A stretch of DNA of 64,000 nucleotides, taken from positions 474,501 to 538,500 of the forward strand of contig NZ_CP137636.1 of NCBI RefSeq assembly GCF_036670015.1, in the 5' to 3' direction. Each line of letters starts with the position of its first letter. Position 1 is the first letter of the stretch. Position numbers and translations under genes: made by a program. Positions 52,292-60,964 of this stretch are shown one piece after another. This DNA comes from Niallia sp. XMNu-256. Its GTDB lineage: Bacteria > Bacillota > Bacilli > Bacillales > Cytobacillaceae. The notes beneath the pieces were generated by a model. That model was given only the letters and a program-made list of their open reading frames with translations, made no database searches and was not told the origin of the DNA.

Positions 52292-52334
52292 GTGCCAGGT
52301 ACCTTCCGGTTTGGAGAGTACCTGGCTCTTTTTA
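52292..52334 (+). terminator. Terminator of the GntR-ABC operon (GTGCCAGG-type repeat)
   Basis: GCCAGGTAC (52294-52302) pairs with GTACCTGGC (52318-52326), then CTCTTTTT. The arms are a variant of the GTGCCAGGCACC palindrome that recurs at 52466 and 53990. Confidence 0.85.
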
Positions 52335-52344
52335 ATGGTAGCTT

Positions 52345-52460
52345 TAATGATTGGCTATTATTTCAATGATTCGGTCCTCCACTAGTTTTCCCGCTGTCTT
52401 CATCAACTAGATTATTTAATAGAACGGAAACAATCACGGCTTTTCCTTCCTTTATTTCAC
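52345..52460 (-). pseudogene. 3' stub of a dacC-like D,D-carboxypeptidase gene
   Basis: Minus-strand translation gives EIKEGKAVIVSVLLNNLVDE, which aligns with VETKDGKTVIVSILLNNLIYE at the end of the intact dacC (56369-57829). After a one-frame shift it continues VEDRIIEIIAN against VEDRIVELIANQ. Only the last 39 or so codons remain. The 5' break is next to a GGCACCTGGCC repeat (52468-52478) and 32 bp before a structured element. Non-functional. Confidence 0.85.
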
Positions 52461-52465
52461 ATATG

Positions 52466-52480
52466 GGAGGCACCTGGCCT
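52466..52480. repeat. Short GGCACCTGG repeat at a gene-stub junction
   Basis: GGAGGCACCTGGCCT. It shares the CACCTGG core with the palindromic terminators at 52292 and 53966. Confidence 0.4.
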
Positions 52481-52491
52481 CTATATCCTCC

Positions 52492-52704
52492 TAATCAGAC
52501 TTAACGGCAGTAAGACTTCCACCTAAAAGTCCTAGTGTAATAGAAGAAGTTAGGGGGGGTCAACACTGCCCGTAAAGCTCAGAAATAAAAACACAGACTA
52601 AATACACCTCCGGCAAATGTCTATGTGGCCAGCATGTTGCTAGTTATAACTAACCATCGGTGGGGAGACGAAAGAACCCAACACTGATGGAAGTTTCTCT
52701 TTAT
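52492..52704 (+). repeat. Structured dispersed element (copy 3)
   Basis: 213 bp from TAATCAGACTTAACGG to GTTTCTCTTTAT. It keeps the GGCAGT / ACTGCC arms, a degenerate inner stem, the CACAGACTAAAT segment, CCTCCGGCAAA and the 3' hairpin region (CTAACCATCGGTGGGG ... ACTGATGG). More diverged than copies 1 and 2. It ends 84 bases before trpB. Confidence 0.7.
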
Positions 52705-52788
52705 AGAAACTATTAAAATTTTCATAAATAATTGTTATACTAACAAAGAATAGATTTATTTCGAAGTAAGAGAGGAGATAGTTGAGAT

Positions 52789-53958
52789 ATGACGAGTATG
52801 GAAGAGAATAGGGTAAAAGGCTATTATGGAGAATTCGGTGGCAGTTTTATACCAGAAGACCTTCAAAAAGCGATGGATCAAATTGAAGAGGCATTTTTAC
52901 GTTATAAAAATGATCCTGAATTTCTACAAGAATATGAATATTATTTGAAAGAATATGTGGGTCGGGAAAACCCATTAACATACGCTGAAAACTTAACAAA
53001 TAAAGTTGGCGGAGCCAAAATCTATCTGAAACGTGAAGATTTAAATCATACAGGTGCTCATAAGATTAATAATGTTTTAGGGCAAATTTTAGTGGCTAAG
53101 AAAATGGGAATTAAAAGAATTATTGCAGAAACTGGGGCAGGACAGCATGGGGTTGCAACTGCTACAGCATGTGCTTTGTTTGGCATGGAATGCGTGATTT
53201 ATATGGGTAAAAAGGATACGGAAAGGCAAGCTCTTAATGTGTTCCGTATGGAATTGCTGGGAGCAAAGGTGGTGGCAGTAGATAAAGGTGAGGGTCACTT
53301 GGCAGAAGCAGTAGATGAGGCATTAGGTGATTTAATGCAAAACTACAAAAATACCTTCTATTTAATCGGTTCTGCGGTTGGGCCACATCCTTATCCACAG
53401 ATGATTAAAGAATTCCAAGCGGTTATTAGTAAAGAATCAAAGAAACAAATTCTTGAAAAAGAAGGTAAGCTGCCAACTGCAGTTGTTGCTTGTGTTGGAG
53501 GCGGAAGTAATGCGATTGGTGCATTTGCTCACTATATCGAAGAACCAAATGTACGTCTAATCGGGGTAGAACCTGCAGAAGCTGCTTCTCTTTCAAAAGG
53601 AGTTCCGGCAGTTTTACATGGATTTAATAGCTATGTATTGCAAGATAAAGATGGAAATCTATTACCGACACATTCCATTGCTGCCGGCTTAGACTACCAA
53701 AGTGTTGGACCTGAACATAGTTATTTAAGAGATAGCGGCAGAGGCGAATATGTGCCTGTAAGCGGACAAGAAGCTTTGGAGGCTTTTCAAATCTTATCCC
53801 AAGAGGAAGGAATTATTCCTGCCCTTGAAAGTTCTCATGCAGTAGCCTATGCGATGAAATTGGCAAAAGAGTTATCAAAGGATGATATTATCATTGTTAA
53901 CCTATCTGGACGTGGAGATAAAGACGTTGAACAGGTTTTTGAAATGCTAAAAAAATAG
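52789..53958 (+). CDS. trpB: Tryptophan synthase beta chain, outside a trp operon
   Basis: A 389-residue TrpB1-type enzyme that joins indole and serine. Lys92 in HTGAHKINN binds PLP, Glu114 in AETGAGQHG is the catalytic acid, VGGGSNAIG is the phosphate loop and NLSGRGDKD ends the site. Alpha-subunit interface segments (the GSAVGPHPYP region) are normal. No trpA or other trp gene is adjacent: upstream is a repeat element, downstream an IS element. It may be a second TrpB used for indole salvage. ATG 52789, or the internal ATG 52798, after AGAGGAGATAG. Confidence 0.92.
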   Translation: MTSMEENRVKGYYGEFGGSFIPEDLQKAMDQIEEAFLRYKNDPEFLQEYEYYLKEYVGRENPLTYAENLTNKVGGAKIYLKREDLNHTGAHKINNVLGQILVAKKMGIKRIIAETGAGQHGVATATACALFGMECVIYMGKKDTERQALNVFRMELLGAKVVAVDKGEGHLAEAVDEALGDLMQNYKNTFYLIGSAVGPHPYPQMIKEFQAVISKESKKQILEKEGKLPTAVVACVGGGSNAIGAFAHYIEEPNVRLIGVEPAEAASLSKGVPAVLHGFNSYVLQDKDGNLLPTHSIAAGLDYQSVGPEHSYLRDSGRGEYVPVSGQEALEAFQILSQEEGIIPALESSHAVAYAMKLAKELSKDDIIIVNLSGRGDKDVEQVFEMLKK

Positions 53959-53965
53959 AGATGAA

Positions 53966-54016
53966 AAATACCGGATACCATCCATATAATCTTGGAAGGT
54001 GCCTGGTATTTTTTTC
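53966..54016 (+). terminator. Terminator after trpB
   Basis: ATACCGGATACCATCC (53969-53984) pairs imperfectly with GGAAGGTGCCTGGTAT (53994-54009), followed by TTTTTTT. Contains GGTGCCTGG, related to the repeat at 52292. Confidence 0.8.
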
Positions 54017-54178
54017 CTAGTGAGTTTAAAAGGCTGAATTAAACAATTTAGGATAACCGGCGAGAATCCTCCCTATTTCAATAGGGAGATGAATCGCCTT
54101 TTTTTAATTATTAACTATACATATAGTATAAAGAGTCGAACTGTTGTTCCTTTTTTGATTATTGTGTATAATATATAT

Positions 54179-54549
54179 ATGGAAAATGGATCCAGTAAAA
54201 CAAATTTAACCCACGCTAGAACCTGTGTGTATAACGTCAATTATCATATTGTTTGGTCCGTTAAATATTGAAGACAAGTATTAACTCTGGAAATTGAACA
54301 CTACTTACAGGAGCTATTTCAAGGATTACAGAAGATAAAGATTTTGTTGTTTCAATGGTTGTTGGAGAACAAGATAATGTTCATGTTTTTTGCCTCCATA
54401 CACCCAAATGTTTCCCATCTTAAATCGATAAAATGTTGAAAGGGATTTCAGGTAGAAAATTGTTTCTGAACTATCCAGAGATAAAAGAACAGCTATGGAA
54501 AGGGAGGTTATGGAGCAGTAGTTTTTATCTTGAAACAGTCGGTTCTTAA
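54179..54549 (+). pseudogene. tnpA: tnpA, Y1 (HUH) transposase, degenerate
   Basis: Begins MENGSSKTNLTHARTCVYNV and NYHIVWSVKY, the usual IS200 TnpA start, then meets TGA where Arg is expected (KYRRQ). The following frames read EDKDFVVSMVVGEQDNVHVF, in which the first His of the HUH motif is Asn, and later MLKGISGRKLFLNYPE, LWKGRLWSSSFYLETVGS. At least one stop and two frameshifts; it cannot be active. Confidence 0.85.
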
Positions 54550-54585
54550 ATATATTGAAAAACAGAATAATAGGGGGTGAGGGAT

Positions 54586-56188
54586 ATGGCAGAAACAAGG
54601 TCTGTATTTTTACATGGTAAACCCACCGTTCATAAAATGAATCTGTTAAAAAACACTCAAAAAGAATACACAAATCTCATTAATAAATTTATAAATAGGA
54701 TGGGTCAAGACCCTACTTATTTACTAGACTTGTTAACTAACAATAAACAGTCACCAAAGGTAAGAAATCTGGAAAAAGAAGTACGTAAAGGTCATCAACT
54801 TGGTTCAGCGTATGGACAAAATGCAGTGGACATGGCCGTTAAAGAACTGCATAATCATGTCATTCGTATTCGGAATAAGGTTTACGGGTTTATCCAACAG
54901 CATCATCCAGAAATGGAGGTGTATATATCTTTTCTATCCTTATTGAATGCGACCGTTATGAAAGCGGATGAAATGGCAATGATTCAAGGTTTAATCGAGA
55001 AGGAAAATCAAAAAGAGAAACCTTCCAAATCCAAAGTTGATGATTATCAAAAGCTATTGATGAAGTTAAAGGCATTAAGTGAAGAAAAACGTGAGTATTA
55101 TAAGGAAACAGTCGCAAATCTCTTTCTGGACAAGCTAAAATACATGAAATTGCCTTTTTTGACAAAAAGTGTCCCCCTTCAATTGGATTCTCGCCTCTCA
55201 ACATTAGAAAAGTCCCATTCCACAAAAGAAGCTTTTATTGTATATGTAAAATTACTTGGAGAAAAAGACCGGGTAGCTTTTCCGGTAAGTACTTCAAGAA
55301 ATGGATTACGCCGAATGAAACAGTATGATACAGGATCAATGACGATCAAGTTAACGGATCATGGAAAGGTTCGAATTGGAGTTCCATTTACGAAAAAAAT
55401 TGAAACGAAGAAAATTCCCAAAAAGAACATCCTTTCCTTTGATGCGGGTATTACAGATTTAATCTTTACAAATACAGGAAATCCTTACGGTAGTTTTTGT
55501 GGAATGAGGCAGCTTTATGAAGAGGTCGTAGAAATAAAATTAGGTCATCGATCTTCCTTACGAAATAAAATGAGAGACTATCAAAAGGAATTAAAGAAAA
55601 GCACTAATCGATATGAAAAAGAAAGATTAAGGGGGAAAGATCCAAAAGATCGCTGCTTCACTGAATGGAAAAAAGAAAAAGGACAAATGCCTTCGTCAAT
55701 ATGCTCACGAAGCAGATTTACGTATAAATGAGGCGGCTTACTTATTTATAGAAGAAGTGAAAAGATCTCATTCCTTTTGTGTATATGAAGACTTAGATAT
55801 TACTGAGTTTGACCGAGGAACGAGAAACAACAAACGGGATAGTATGTGGATCCGAGGTCAACTAACGAAAAAAGTCCAATCTAAATTAAATTGGCTAGGC
55901 ATTCCACATATGGCTGTAGATCCCGCCTACACTTCAAAGATGTGTCCTAAATGCTCCAATATTGATGACAAGAACCGGAAAGGTAAATTTTTTGTTTGTA
56001 CCGTGTGCAAGCATGAAGATGACGCAGATCATAATGCAGCTATCAATATTGGACAACGTGCGCTTGATGATGAGGTGTTAAAGCTAGTTGAAAAGTATCG
56101 ATATAACACCAATAAAAGGCACTCCGCATTAAAAGAATTATTTAAAAAACGTCACCGTAGCTATATAAGTATTAAGTCAGTGGCTTAA
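54586..56188 (+). pseudogene. tnpB: tnpB-related RuvC-type accessory gene, one frameshift
   Basis: Two frames (54586-55731 and 55757-56188) form one protein of about 533 residues. RuvC-like motifs are ILSFDAGITDLIFT (Asp), FCVYEDLDITEF (Glu) and DADHNAAINIG (Asp), with the zinc ribbon CPKCSNI...CTVCKHE before the last. The shift is in an A-run at 55644-55647 (CCAAAAGATCGC): removing one A restores GKDPKIAAS and full continuity. TnpB and relatives are RNA-guided nucleases. This copy is inactive as read unless the indel is a sequencing error. ATG 54586 after GGGGGTGAGGG. Confidence 0.85.
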
Positions 56189-56368
56189 TACTTATATAGC
56201 CCAATGAACCTCTTACCCATTCATTGGGGGAAAATCTTCGAGTTCATCATTACTCATTTGTAATGCGCTGTCCGAAGGTGTATCAGCTAATGATCGGATG
56301 TGCAGGTCTGTTGTTTGACCGTATGTTTGAAAAGTTAAAAGATGCTCGGTATTTCAATGCCGAGAGGT

Positions 56369-57829
56369 TCACTGATTAGCTATTAGTTCTACGATTCGAT
56401 CTTCCACTTCTTTTCCTTTGGCTTCATAAATGAGATTATTTAAAAGGATTGAAACGATCACGGTTTTACCATCTTTTGTTTCGACATATCCGGCTAAAGA
56501 GGTGACCGTCGATAGAGTGCCTGTTTTAGCTTTAACATTCAGAGGCTTCATTCGGTTTCTTAATGTTCCGCCAACCATTTTGTTTTGTTTACCTGCAACG
56601 GGTAAGGAGGTTGCGAAAGCGGGAAACCAAACTTCCTTTTGGACATGAAATAATAGCTGTGAAATTTCGTTCGCCGGAATTAAATTCACATGAGAAATTC
56701 CAGAACCATCTCTGATGACTACATCTGTAGGATTTACACCGAATGTAGGAAGTTCCTCTTTTAACACTTGGAGTCCTTTTTCCCAGCTGCCCTCGCCTAA
56801 TCTTCTTTTCCCCATTTCTTTTACGAGAGTTTCTGCATGGCCGTTATTGCTTAGTTTCATAAAGGGGATGAGGAGCTCTGACAATGCCATTGATGTATGA
56901 CTAGCTAGAATATCAGTGTTTTGTGGGGTGACCCCTGGTTTTCCAGTTCCCAAAAGTTTAATCCCTTGTTTCTCCAGTTCCCCCTTAAATAGATCAAGAA
57001 CGAATACAGTTGGTTCCCAAACGGAAATATATTCTTTCTCTGTTTTCGTCTCTATGGGTAGGAACCCTTTTACAATGACCGTGTTTGTTCCATGTTTTCG
57101 CTCAACTGAAAGGTCGGTGTTTCCTTCGGGTGATCCGGTTAAGGTTTGATTGATGACTTGGACATAATTGGTTGCAGGCGAAAGTTGAATTTGTGCGGGT
57201 TCACCGATGTTTGACCCTGGTGAAATATCCATTAAAACAGTGCCTGAATCAAAGTCTTTATCTGGAGAAATGGTTAGCGCAGAAATTTGCGATCCGTAGT
57301 AGGCAGATTCATCACTCCAGACTAAATCCGGTGATAAACGAACATCATCATACCAACTATCATCACCAATTAAACTCCCTTCAATTTTAGTGACACCTGA
57401 GTGGGATAATCTTTTCGCCATGTTCGTAAGGTCTTCTTTTAATAGAGTAGGATCCCCATACCCTTTTAAATACAAATTCCCTTTAAGTATTTGTCCCTCT
57501 ATTTCGCCATCGGTTCGAAGCTCTGTCTTAAATTGATAATTTTGCCCTAATACGGACAAAGCGGCTGCAGCGGTAAAGAGTTTTAGATTCGAGGCAGGTC
57601 GCATCCGAATATCCCCATTATGTTCATAAAGGATCTCGCCAGTACTTGCACAGCGAACACTAATTCCTGTGAGACTACCTTTTAAAAGGGGGTCATTCTG
57701 TAACAGTTGATCTAATTCATTTTGAAAAGAAGGACTTGTTTTTTGTGCAAAAGAGGTTGAGGATGCTATTAATAACATAACTAGGGTAATAATAACGTAA
57801 ATATATATAGCTTTTTTAGATTTGTTCAC
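56369..57829 (-). CDS. dacC: D-alanyl-D-alanine carboxypeptidase/endopeptidase (S13, PBP4a type)
   Basis: A 486-residue class C penicillin-binding protein. Signal peptide (residues 6-28), Ser80-xx-Lys83 in RPASNLKLF, the S13 insertion domain (about residues 90-300), KLSNNGHAETLVKEMG with SxN, and AKTGTLSTVTS as KTG. It trims or cuts peptidoglycan stem peptides outside the membrane. The length equals B. subtilis DacC (491). The stop codon overlaps the right end of the IS element, whose hairpin may also serve as its terminator. A 3' stub of a second copy lies at 52345. Confidence 0.93.
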   Translation of the reverse strand: MNKSKKAIYIYVIITLVMLLIASSTSFAQKTSPSFQNELDQLLQNDPLLKGSLTGISVRCASTGEILYEHNGDIRMRPASNLKLFTAAAALSVLGQNYQFKTELRTDGEIEGQILKGNLYLKGYGDPTLLKEDLTNMAKRLSHSGVTKIEGSLIGDDSWYDDVRLSPDLVWSDESAYYGSQISALTISPDKDFDSGTVLMDISPGSNIGEPAQIQLSPATNYVQVINQTLTGSPEGNTDLSVERKHGTNTVIVKGFLPIETKTEKEYISVWEPTVFVLDLFKGELEKQGIKLLGTGKPGVTPQNTDILASHTSMALSELLIPFMKLSNNGHAETLVKEMGKRRLGEGSWEKGLQVLKEELPTFGVNPTDVVIRDGSGISHVNLIPANEISQLLFHVQKEVWFPAFATSLPVAGKQNKMVGGTLRNRMKPLNVKAKTGTLSTVTSLAGYVETKDGKTVIVSILLNNLIYEAKGKEVEDRIVELIANQ

Positions 57830-57959
57830 TATATTCCACTTCCAGCTTTTTTAATAGCTATTTTTAACTAAGACTAACGTTCTTATGTATAAAAAAGCAT
57901 TATGGGATAAAAATTTTAGATGAATCTTACCATCGAATGAAGATGTGAGACACGGCCCA

Positions 57960-58676
57960 AATAAGAGAGGTGGTTTCGGACAGAATCCGTGCGATTCAGG
58001 CTAGCAGAGTTCGAAAGAGAGGTGGTTTCGGACAGATTACATGAGATTCAGGCTGGCAGAGTCCGAAAGAGAGGTGGTTTCGGACAGAGTTGGTGAGATC
58101 CAGGCAGGAAAAGTCCGAAAGAGAGGTTAGTTCGGACAGATTACATGAGGTTCAGGCAGGCAGAGTCCGAAAGAGGACTTAGTTCGGACAGATTCCGTGA
58201 GATTCAGGCAGGCAGAGTCCGAAAGAGGACTTAGTTCGGACAGAATCCGTGCGATTCAGGCAGGAAGAGTCCGAAAGAGGACTTAGTTCGGACAGATTCC
58301 GTGAGGTTCAGGCAGGCAGAGTCCGAAAGAGGGCTTAATTCGGACAGATTCCGTGTGATCCAGTCAGGCAGAGTCCGAAAGAGGGCTTAGTTCGGACAGA
58401 ATACGTGAGATGTAGGTAGGCAGAGTCCGAAAGAGAGGTTAGTTCGGACAGAATACGTGAGATGTAGGTAGGCAGAGTCCGAAAGAGAGGTTAGTTCGGA
58501 CAGAATACGTGAGATTCAGGCTAGCAGAGTCCGAAAGAGGGCTTAGTTCGGACAGAATTCGTGCGATCTAGGCTGAAAGAGTCCGCAAGAGAGCCTAGTT
58601 CGGACAGAATACGTGAGATGTAGGCTGGAAGAGTCCGCAAGAGAGCTTAGTTCGGACAGAATACGTGAGATGTAGT
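57960..58676. repeat. 52-bp tandem repeat array, about 13.8 units
   Basis: CGGACAG recurs at 57977, 58029, 58081, 58133, 58185, 58237, 58289, 58341, 58393, 58445, 58497, 58549, 58601 and 58653, always 52 bp apart. Most units carry GTCCGAA and TTCGGAC facing each other across 11 bases. Units differ by scattered substitutions but never in length. Stops and the non-triplet period rule out coding. The right edge is fused to a symporter gene stub. Confidence 0.97.
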
Positions 58677-58677
58677 A

Positions 58678-58959
58678 ATGATAGCTTTGAAAACAATTGC
58701 TATTCTATCAGGTGCAATCTTCGTACCGTTAGTTGTTGGCTTGTTTTGGAAACGTACAACGAGTAAAGCGGCATTTTCCGCCATTATCGCGAGTACAGTT
58801 GTTGTCTTTATTACCTCTATCGTTTACGGTGTCACCTCTATGCTCCCGATCATTTATGGAGTATTCACAGGCTTAGTTGTTATTGTAGCGGTAACACTAC
58901 TTGGAACATAAAAGGCTAAGAAGGGTGATAGTGAAAGTTCTGTTGAAAATATTTCATAA
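58678..58959 (+). pseudogene. 3' stub of a sodium:solute symporter gene
   Basis: IALKTIAILSGAIFVPLVVGL, FWKRTTSKAAFSAIIAS and two further hydrophobic segments match the last helices of sodium:solute symporters (SSF family). A TAA at 58909 interrupts the frame, which continues in phase as KAKKGDSESSVENIS to TAA 58957, a typical hydrophilic tail. All N-terminal helices are missing; the break is exactly at the end of the 52-bp array. Confidence 0.85.
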
Positions 58960-58965
58960 AAAATA

Positions 58966-59024
58966 AAGGGATCCGTTCTAGTCTGCGAAGATAGTCATGC
59001 AGTTAGGATGGATCCCTCTTTTTT
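58966..59024. terminator. Terminator after the symporter stub
   Basis: GGGATCCGTTCTA (58968-58980) pairs with TAGGATGGATCCC (59003-59015, two imperfections), then CTCTTTTTT. Confidence 0.8.
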
Positions 59025-59086
59025 GCGCTGTAATATTCCCTTAAACTAGCGGTTGAGGCTATTAGCTTTTATATTTAATGTCGACT

Positions 59087-60046
59087 TCAGTACCCTAATT
59101 TCCGATCAACTAATCCATGTAATGGTTGTTCCTCTAAATATCGTTTTAAATTTTTGATAAAAAAGTGACTTACTCCTTCAACCGTACTTGGTCCTGATAG
59201 ATGAGAAGTGACATACACATTTGGCATGGACCAGAGAATATGGCCTTTAGGCAACGGTTCTTTCTCGAACACATCGAGAATGGCCGCCTGAAGATGTCCT
59301 GATTGCATAACAGAAATTAAATGATCTTCATTAATGAGTGCACCACGACCTACGTTGATCAGACAGGCATTTGGTTTCATTGCTAAAAGAATATCCTTGT
59401 TAATGACGTAATGTGTTTGATCTGTTAAAGGAAGGGTTTGCACTAAATAGTCTAGTTCTTTTACGAATTCAAGCCATTGATTTGGAAAATAATGTTGGTC
59501 AACTAATGATGCTTGTTTTCCGCTAAAACTTAGCCCGTTTACATTCATATCGAATGCTCGTGCCTTCCGTACAATTTCAGCTCCAATCGATCCGAGTCCG
59601 GCAATCCCGATTGTTTTTCCCTTCAAAGTATCGGAAGTGAATGAATCCCAACTTTGTTTCAATTGGGCCTGCCTCATCCGAGGACCATCTTTTACTATGT
59701 CCAAGAGAAATGAAAATACATATTCAGAAATGTAAGTACCAAATTGATCAACAATTCGTGTAATGAACATGTCTTTAGGAATGGAAGGGTCTGTAACTAA
59801 ATCATTGACTCCAGCTCCCATTGATTGAAACCATCGGACAGATGACGAGATGGGTTTGTTTAACAGTTGAGTAGGGAATTTCCAAGCTAAAATCACTTCA
59901 GTGTTGGGTAAGTATTTTTCTGCTTCCTCAAAAGTTGTCGCTCCTTGTACGGATAAATATCCCTCTTTGCGGATACTTTCAACATATGCCTCAACATCTG
60001 TAAGATTAGGACTAAACACGAGAATATTCGTTTGACGTTTACTCAT
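59087..60046 (-). CDS. D-2-hydroxyacid dehydrogenase
   Basis: A 319-residue NAD(P)-dependent dehydrogenase. GIAGLGSIGAEIVRKARAF is the Rossmann loop; NVGRGALINEDHL (Arg), DVFEKEPLP (Glu) and TSHLSGPS (His) form the catalytic triad. It is of the GhrA/phosphoglycerate dehydrogenase-like group, probably a glyoxylate/hydroxypyruvate or 2-oxoacid reductase. The lid segment DQFGTYISEYVFSFLL is typical. Single gene, ATG 60046 after AAAGGAGTAG. Confidence 0.9.
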   Translation of the reverse strand: MSKRQTNILVFSPNLTDVEAYVESIRKEGYLSVQGATTFEEAEKYLPNTEVILAWKFPTQLLNKPISSSVRWFQSMGAGVNDLVTDPSIPKDMFITRIVDQFGTYISEYVFSFLLDIVKDGPRMRQAQLKQSWDSFTSDTLKGKTIGIAGLGSIGAEIVRKARAFDMNVNGLSFSGKQASLVDQHYFPNQWLEFVKELDYLVQTLPLTDQTHYVINKDILLAMKPNACLINVGRGALINEDHLISVMQSGHLQAAILDVFEKEPLPKGHILWSMPNVYVTSHLSGPSTVEGVSHFFIKNLKRYLEEQPLHGLVDRKLGY

Positions 60047-60191
60047 TTAACTACTCCTTTTTGGCATTATATAGAAACAAAAAATAGGTTCCTATTCTAT
60101 TAGATAAGGAATTGGGAAAATTAATTCAACTTGTTCTGTTTTATAGTTTAATTGATAATGAGTACTCTGTGAAGTGAGGCAACAAACTATA

Positions 60192-60233
60192 TATAAATAA
60201 AAAGAGAAGCACCGGAACCATGCCGGTGCTTCA
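60192..60233 (-). terminator. Terminator of the gln-type importer operon
   Basis: GAAGCACCGG (60206-60215) pairs with CCGGTGCTTC (60223-60232), with a U-run on the minus strand. It begins 3 bases after the glnQ stop. Confidence 0.92.
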
Positions 60234-60235
60234 TT

Positions 60236-60964
60236 CTATAACACTTTGTTCAAGAAGTCTTTCGTACGTTCATTTTTTGGGTTGCCGAAAATTTCTTGTG
60301 GTCTGTCTTGTTCAACAATATATCCACCGTCCATAAAGATAACGCGGTCGGCTACTTCTTTTGCAAAGCCCATTTCATGGGTTACAATCACCATGGTCAT
60401 TCCTTCTTGAACCAATTGTTTAATAACGGCTAATACTTCACCAACCATCTCGGGGTCAAGCGCACTCGTAGGCTCATCGAATAACATGATATCCGGATTC
60501 ATCGCAAGGGCGCGAGCAATCGCAACCCTTTGCTTTTGTCCACCAGATAATTGATCTGGTTTTGCCGAAGCTTTATCCTCTAAGCCTACACGTCTTAATA
60601 GCTCTAAAGCCTTTTCCTTTGCCTGTTCTTTCGTTGCCTTATTTAACTCAACTGGAGCAAGGGTTATATTATCTAATATCGTTAGATGAGGAAAAAGATT
60701 AAAGTGTTGGAATACCATTCCGATATTTTCACGGACCTTGTTTATATTTGTTCCTTTAGTTGTAAGGTTCGTCCCATTAACAATAACCTCTCCACCCGTT
60801 ACCTCTTCAAGTAAGTTTAAGCAACGAAGAAGTGTACTTTTACCAGAACCAGAAGGACCGATTAAACAAACGACTTCACCTTCTCCAACCTGCAAATCAA
60901 TTGATTTTAATACTTCTAGATCCCCATATGATTTTTTCAGATTCGTTACCTTAATTTTTTCCAT
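60236..60964 (-). CDS. glnQ: Polar amino acid ABC transporter ATPase
   Basis: A 242-residue ATPase with Walker [11 protein letters not shown]-loop [12 protein letters not shown], signature [15 protein letters not shown], Walker [21 protein letters not shown] and H-loop [11 protein letters not shown], the set of the polar amino acid (GlnQ/HisP) family. Its start overlaps the fused permease gene by 14 bases. Confidence 0.94.
   Translation of the reverse strand: MEKIKVTNLKKSYGDLEVLKSIDLQVGEGEVVCLIGPSGSGKSTLLRCLNLLEEVTGGEVIVNGTNLTTKGTNINKVRENIGMVFQHFNLFPHLTILDNITLAPVELNKATKEQAKEKALELLRRVGLEDKASAKPDQLSGGQKQRVAIARALAMNPDIMLFDEPTSALDPEMVGEVLAVIKQLVQEGMTMVIVTHEMGFAKEVADRVIFMDGGYIVEQDRPQEIFGNPKNERTKDFLNKVL

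Larger units (their letters stand above)
54057..56371 (+). mobile_element. Decayed IS200/IS605-family element
   Basis: It contains a broken tnpA, a frameshifted tnpB-related gene and terminal hairpins. The left hairpin (54059-54098) has GGCGA / TCGCC outer arms and CTCCCTAT / ATAGGGAG inner arms. The right side ends near a GCTCGG / CCGAG hairpin and GAGGTTCAC (56344-56370), next to the dacC stop. Ends are approximate because the family makes no target duplication. The element lies between trpB and dacC. Confidence 0.75.

Noticed and set aside
52705-52788. T-box or TRAP leader before trpB
   Set aside because: No T-box core and no series of GAG/TAG triplets; the leader is short and AT-rich.
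54059-54105. Independent intrinsic terminator
   Set aside because: Arms plus T-run look like a terminator, but trpB already has one 45 bases earlier, and the sequence fits an IS200/IS605 end hairpin better.
57960-58676. CRISPR array
   Set aside because: The whole 52-bp unit is conserved; there are no variable spacers and no cas genes nearby.
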